Source: Poteriospumella lacustris (Eukaryota; Sar; Chrysophyceae; Chromulinales; Dinobryaceae). From it: DNA of 58,352 bases. Below are positions 56,673 to 58,352 of this stretch, piece by piece. Position 1 is the stretch's first letter. Every line of letters begins with the position of its first letter. The position numbers and the translations under genes were made by a program. The notes under the pieces were generated by a model. The model saw nothing but the letters and a program-made list of their open reading frames with translations, was not told the origin of the DNA and searched no databases. Location: NCBI GenBank assembly GCA_008000375.1, contig SMOI01000174.1, positions 12,625-70,976 of the forward strand, given 5' to 3'.

Positions 56673-58352
56673 ATGGCTTCTCATGCGGTCAATTTGCTGA
56701 AGGAGAATTCGCAACGGTTACCTCCCGATGTGCAGAAGAATCTTGAGAGTAGGTTCTCCATCGCTGATACGAAGAAAGATGGCTGCAGTATGTATGTTGA
56801 GGAAGAGGAAGCCATCATCGCCGGTGAAAAGAGAACAATTCGTCGTTTGTTTGCCCACACATTTGAGTCCGACTACGGTGGCGTAGGTTGGGTGATAAAT
56901 GAAGACATTAAAGATTGTATGATTTGCCACACAGCTTTTGGGGTCTTTCGATGGCCTCATCACTGTAGAAGTTGTGGAAATCTTGTTTGCCATCCGTGCA
57001 GTCCCGATGAAGTGGTCATCGAAGAAATGAAAGAACTTGGCCCCGTACGAATTTGTGTACTGTGTTATTTTGGACAAGATCCTGTTCACATTCAATATCA
57101 CCGGCTCAGCTCATTTTCCGCTGCGGACCAAACTGCTGGTGCAATTGAAGATGAGTCACAAATCCTAGAGAATCAACGACTTGTGTGTCACAAGGTCTTC
57201 ATCGTGCGATGTACACGCCTCTTGGATAAAAATGACGTCTCGTTTGATCTTCATGATCGTTCAAGCATTTTGATTCATCTATGCCTTCTTGATGAAGATA
57301 ATGCATGGCCTGATGATCGGGACTTTGTTGTACGCAATGATGTTGAACGAAAGCGCCTACTCCTCAATGTTACCGACGACGTCGATGAAGTGGTGGAAAT
57401 CCATCACGCTATCATGAGAGCAGACGTTTTCCCGTCTCATAAGTGCGATTTGGAAAAGGCTCGCACAAAGCAGGTAGGCTCCTTGCTGTATCCCCCTCAA
57501 TGTTCTCTTGTAATGCTCTTCTTCTTCACAGGTGGCAGACTCCATTCTTGGAGCCGTCGCTCGACAGTTTAGCTATAAACTTCTCCGTCCCATGATTTTG
57601 GAGGAGAGTGACAAGTATCATGACTCGCACGAGGAAGTGTTTGTCACCAAGAGTGAAATCGACAAGTTGGTGTATAACAAACTTGGATGGGACATGCAGG
57701 CTTCGGTAACATATGTGGTGGAAGACCCTAAAGAAATAAAACGAAAACAAGAAGAAGAACAATCTCGCCGTCTTGCAGAGGAGGAGGAGGCTCAACGTTT
57801 AGCAAAAGAGGCGGAAGCCCGTCGTCTCGCAGAAGATGAAGAGGCCCGACGTGTGGAAGAGGAAGAGGCTCGTCGCTTGGCAGAGGAAGAGGCTCGTCGT
57901 CTCGCCGAGGAAGAGGAGGCCCATCGTCTCGCCGAAGAGGAGGCCCGTCGCCTTGCTGCGGAAGAAGAGGCTCGTCGCGTTGCCAAAGAGGAGGCTCGTC
58001 GTCTGGCAGAAGAGGAGGAGGCTCGTCGCTTGGCAGAGGAAGAGGAGGCCCGTCGTTTGGCTGCGGAAGAAGAAGCCCGTCGACTAGCAGAAGAGGCGGA
58101 GGCTCAGCGTCTGGCTGAAGAGGCGGAGGCCCGTCGTCTGGCAGAGGAAGAGGAAGCTCGTCGCCTTGCTGCGGAAGAAGAAGCTCGTCGTCTCGCCGAG
58201 GAAGAGGAGGCCCGTCGTTTGGCTGCGGAAGAGGAGGCTCGTCGCCTTCCTGCGGAAGAGGAAGCTCGTCGTCTGGCAGAAGAGGCGGAGGCTCAGCGTC
58301 TGGCAGAAGAGGCGGAGGCCCGTCGTCTGGCAGAGGAAGAGGAGGCCCGTCG
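56673..58352 (+). CDS. FYVE-finger protein with EEARRLA charged helical repeat (3' end beyond window)
   Basis: Exons 56673-57473 and 57532 to the window edge; the intron is 58 bp and the join KARTKQ-VADSIL stays in phase. The FYVE-type finger lies at about 86-140: CMIC, WPHHCRSCG, CHPC, then RICVLC. The signature R(R/K)HHCR is WPHHCR here, so the basic patch that binds PtdIns3P is reduced. After a globular region (about 150-330) the protein becomes a long run of Glu/Ala/Arg/Leu units (EEARRLAEE, 8-9 residues each) up to the window edge, probably a stable single alpha helix or coiled coil. FYVE proteins usually sit on endosomes. Confidence 0.8.
57765..58352 (+). repeat. 24-27-bp coding tandem repeat (EEARRLA)
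   Basis: About 23 imperfect units with core GAGGCTCGTCGTCTGGCAGA or close variants; unit length is 24 or 27 bp. Some longer blocks repeat as pairs (e.g. GCAGAAGAGGCGGAGGCTCAGCGTCTGGC motifs near 58090 and 58275), indicating recent unequal exchange. It continues past the window end. The same repeat yields long artefactual Arg/Ser frames on the other strand. Confidence 0.85.

Noticed and set aside
57792-58087. Arg/Ser/Ala frames within the right-end repeat
   Set aside because: Alternate-frame readings of the EEARRLA repeat; the in-phase frame continues the FYVE protein.

Overview
This is nuclear DNA from a protein-rich, gene-dense eukaryote. Most genes are broken by short GT-AG introns (about 58-254 bp), with spacers of 45 bp to 1.1 kb. 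The content (nuclear-pore basket protein, ARF GTPase, two kinesins, tubulin-carboxypeptidase-like protein, FYVE and MYND fingers) fits a unicellular, probably flagellated protist. I cannot fix the lineage from sequence alone. Regions at 0-7 kb and 17.5-25 kb are GC-rich, with Ala/Gln/Ser/Thr low-complexity coding; 40-57 kb is more balanced. No rRNA, tRNA, CRISPR or clear transposon was seen.

Layout. 18-7054(-): TPR/Mlp-type coiled-coil nucleoporin with an FG-repeat tail, running off the left edge. 7777-10335(+): SLC49/FLVCR-like transporter. 11452-13707(-): membrane-anchored DUF3431 protein whose first exon was not found. 14061-17320(+): three tandem TPR-repeat/MYND-finger genes. 17548-27915(-): a 3455-residue cytosolic carboxypeptidase-like (M14) protein lacking key catalytic residues. 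28233-30104(-): ARF GTPase fused to two copies of a second domain. 30594-36870(+): 1962-residue LRR protein in six exons. 37187-40506(-) and 41095-44142(+): kinesin-14 and a kinesin with a PHD-like finger, head to head. 44762-48456(+): unrecognised 1185-residue protein. 48719-49924(+): six-exon alpha/beta hydrolase. 49970-51184(-): unrecognised secreted or organellar protein. 51686-53389(+): SV2/organic-solute MFS transporter. 53820-56244(+): glutamine-dependent NAD+ synthetase. 56673 to the right edge(+): FYVE protein with a long charged EEARRLA repeat.

Gene structures were rebuilt by joining open frames across GT-AG junctions that preserve phase and restore known motifs (kinesin P-loop, GHSAG elbow, MYND cysteines, NAD synthetase C-terminus). 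There is no operon logic. Possible shared regulation is limited to divergent pairs with compact shared upstream regions (TPR/SLC49, DUF3431/MYND-A, ARF/LRR, kinesin/kinesin, secreted protein/MFS).

The most unusual content is the set of domain combinations: ARF plus tandem WxH-HLRV/FHET modules with the catalytic switch-II Gln replaced by Cys; a kinesin with a PHD-like finger; a CCP-like protein with Arg in place of a zinc-ligand His; a Tpr homologue with FG repeats and a RAARFG motif. The MYND gene array also carries decayed copies of the 3' end of the neighbouring CCP gene, which marks the duplication boundary.
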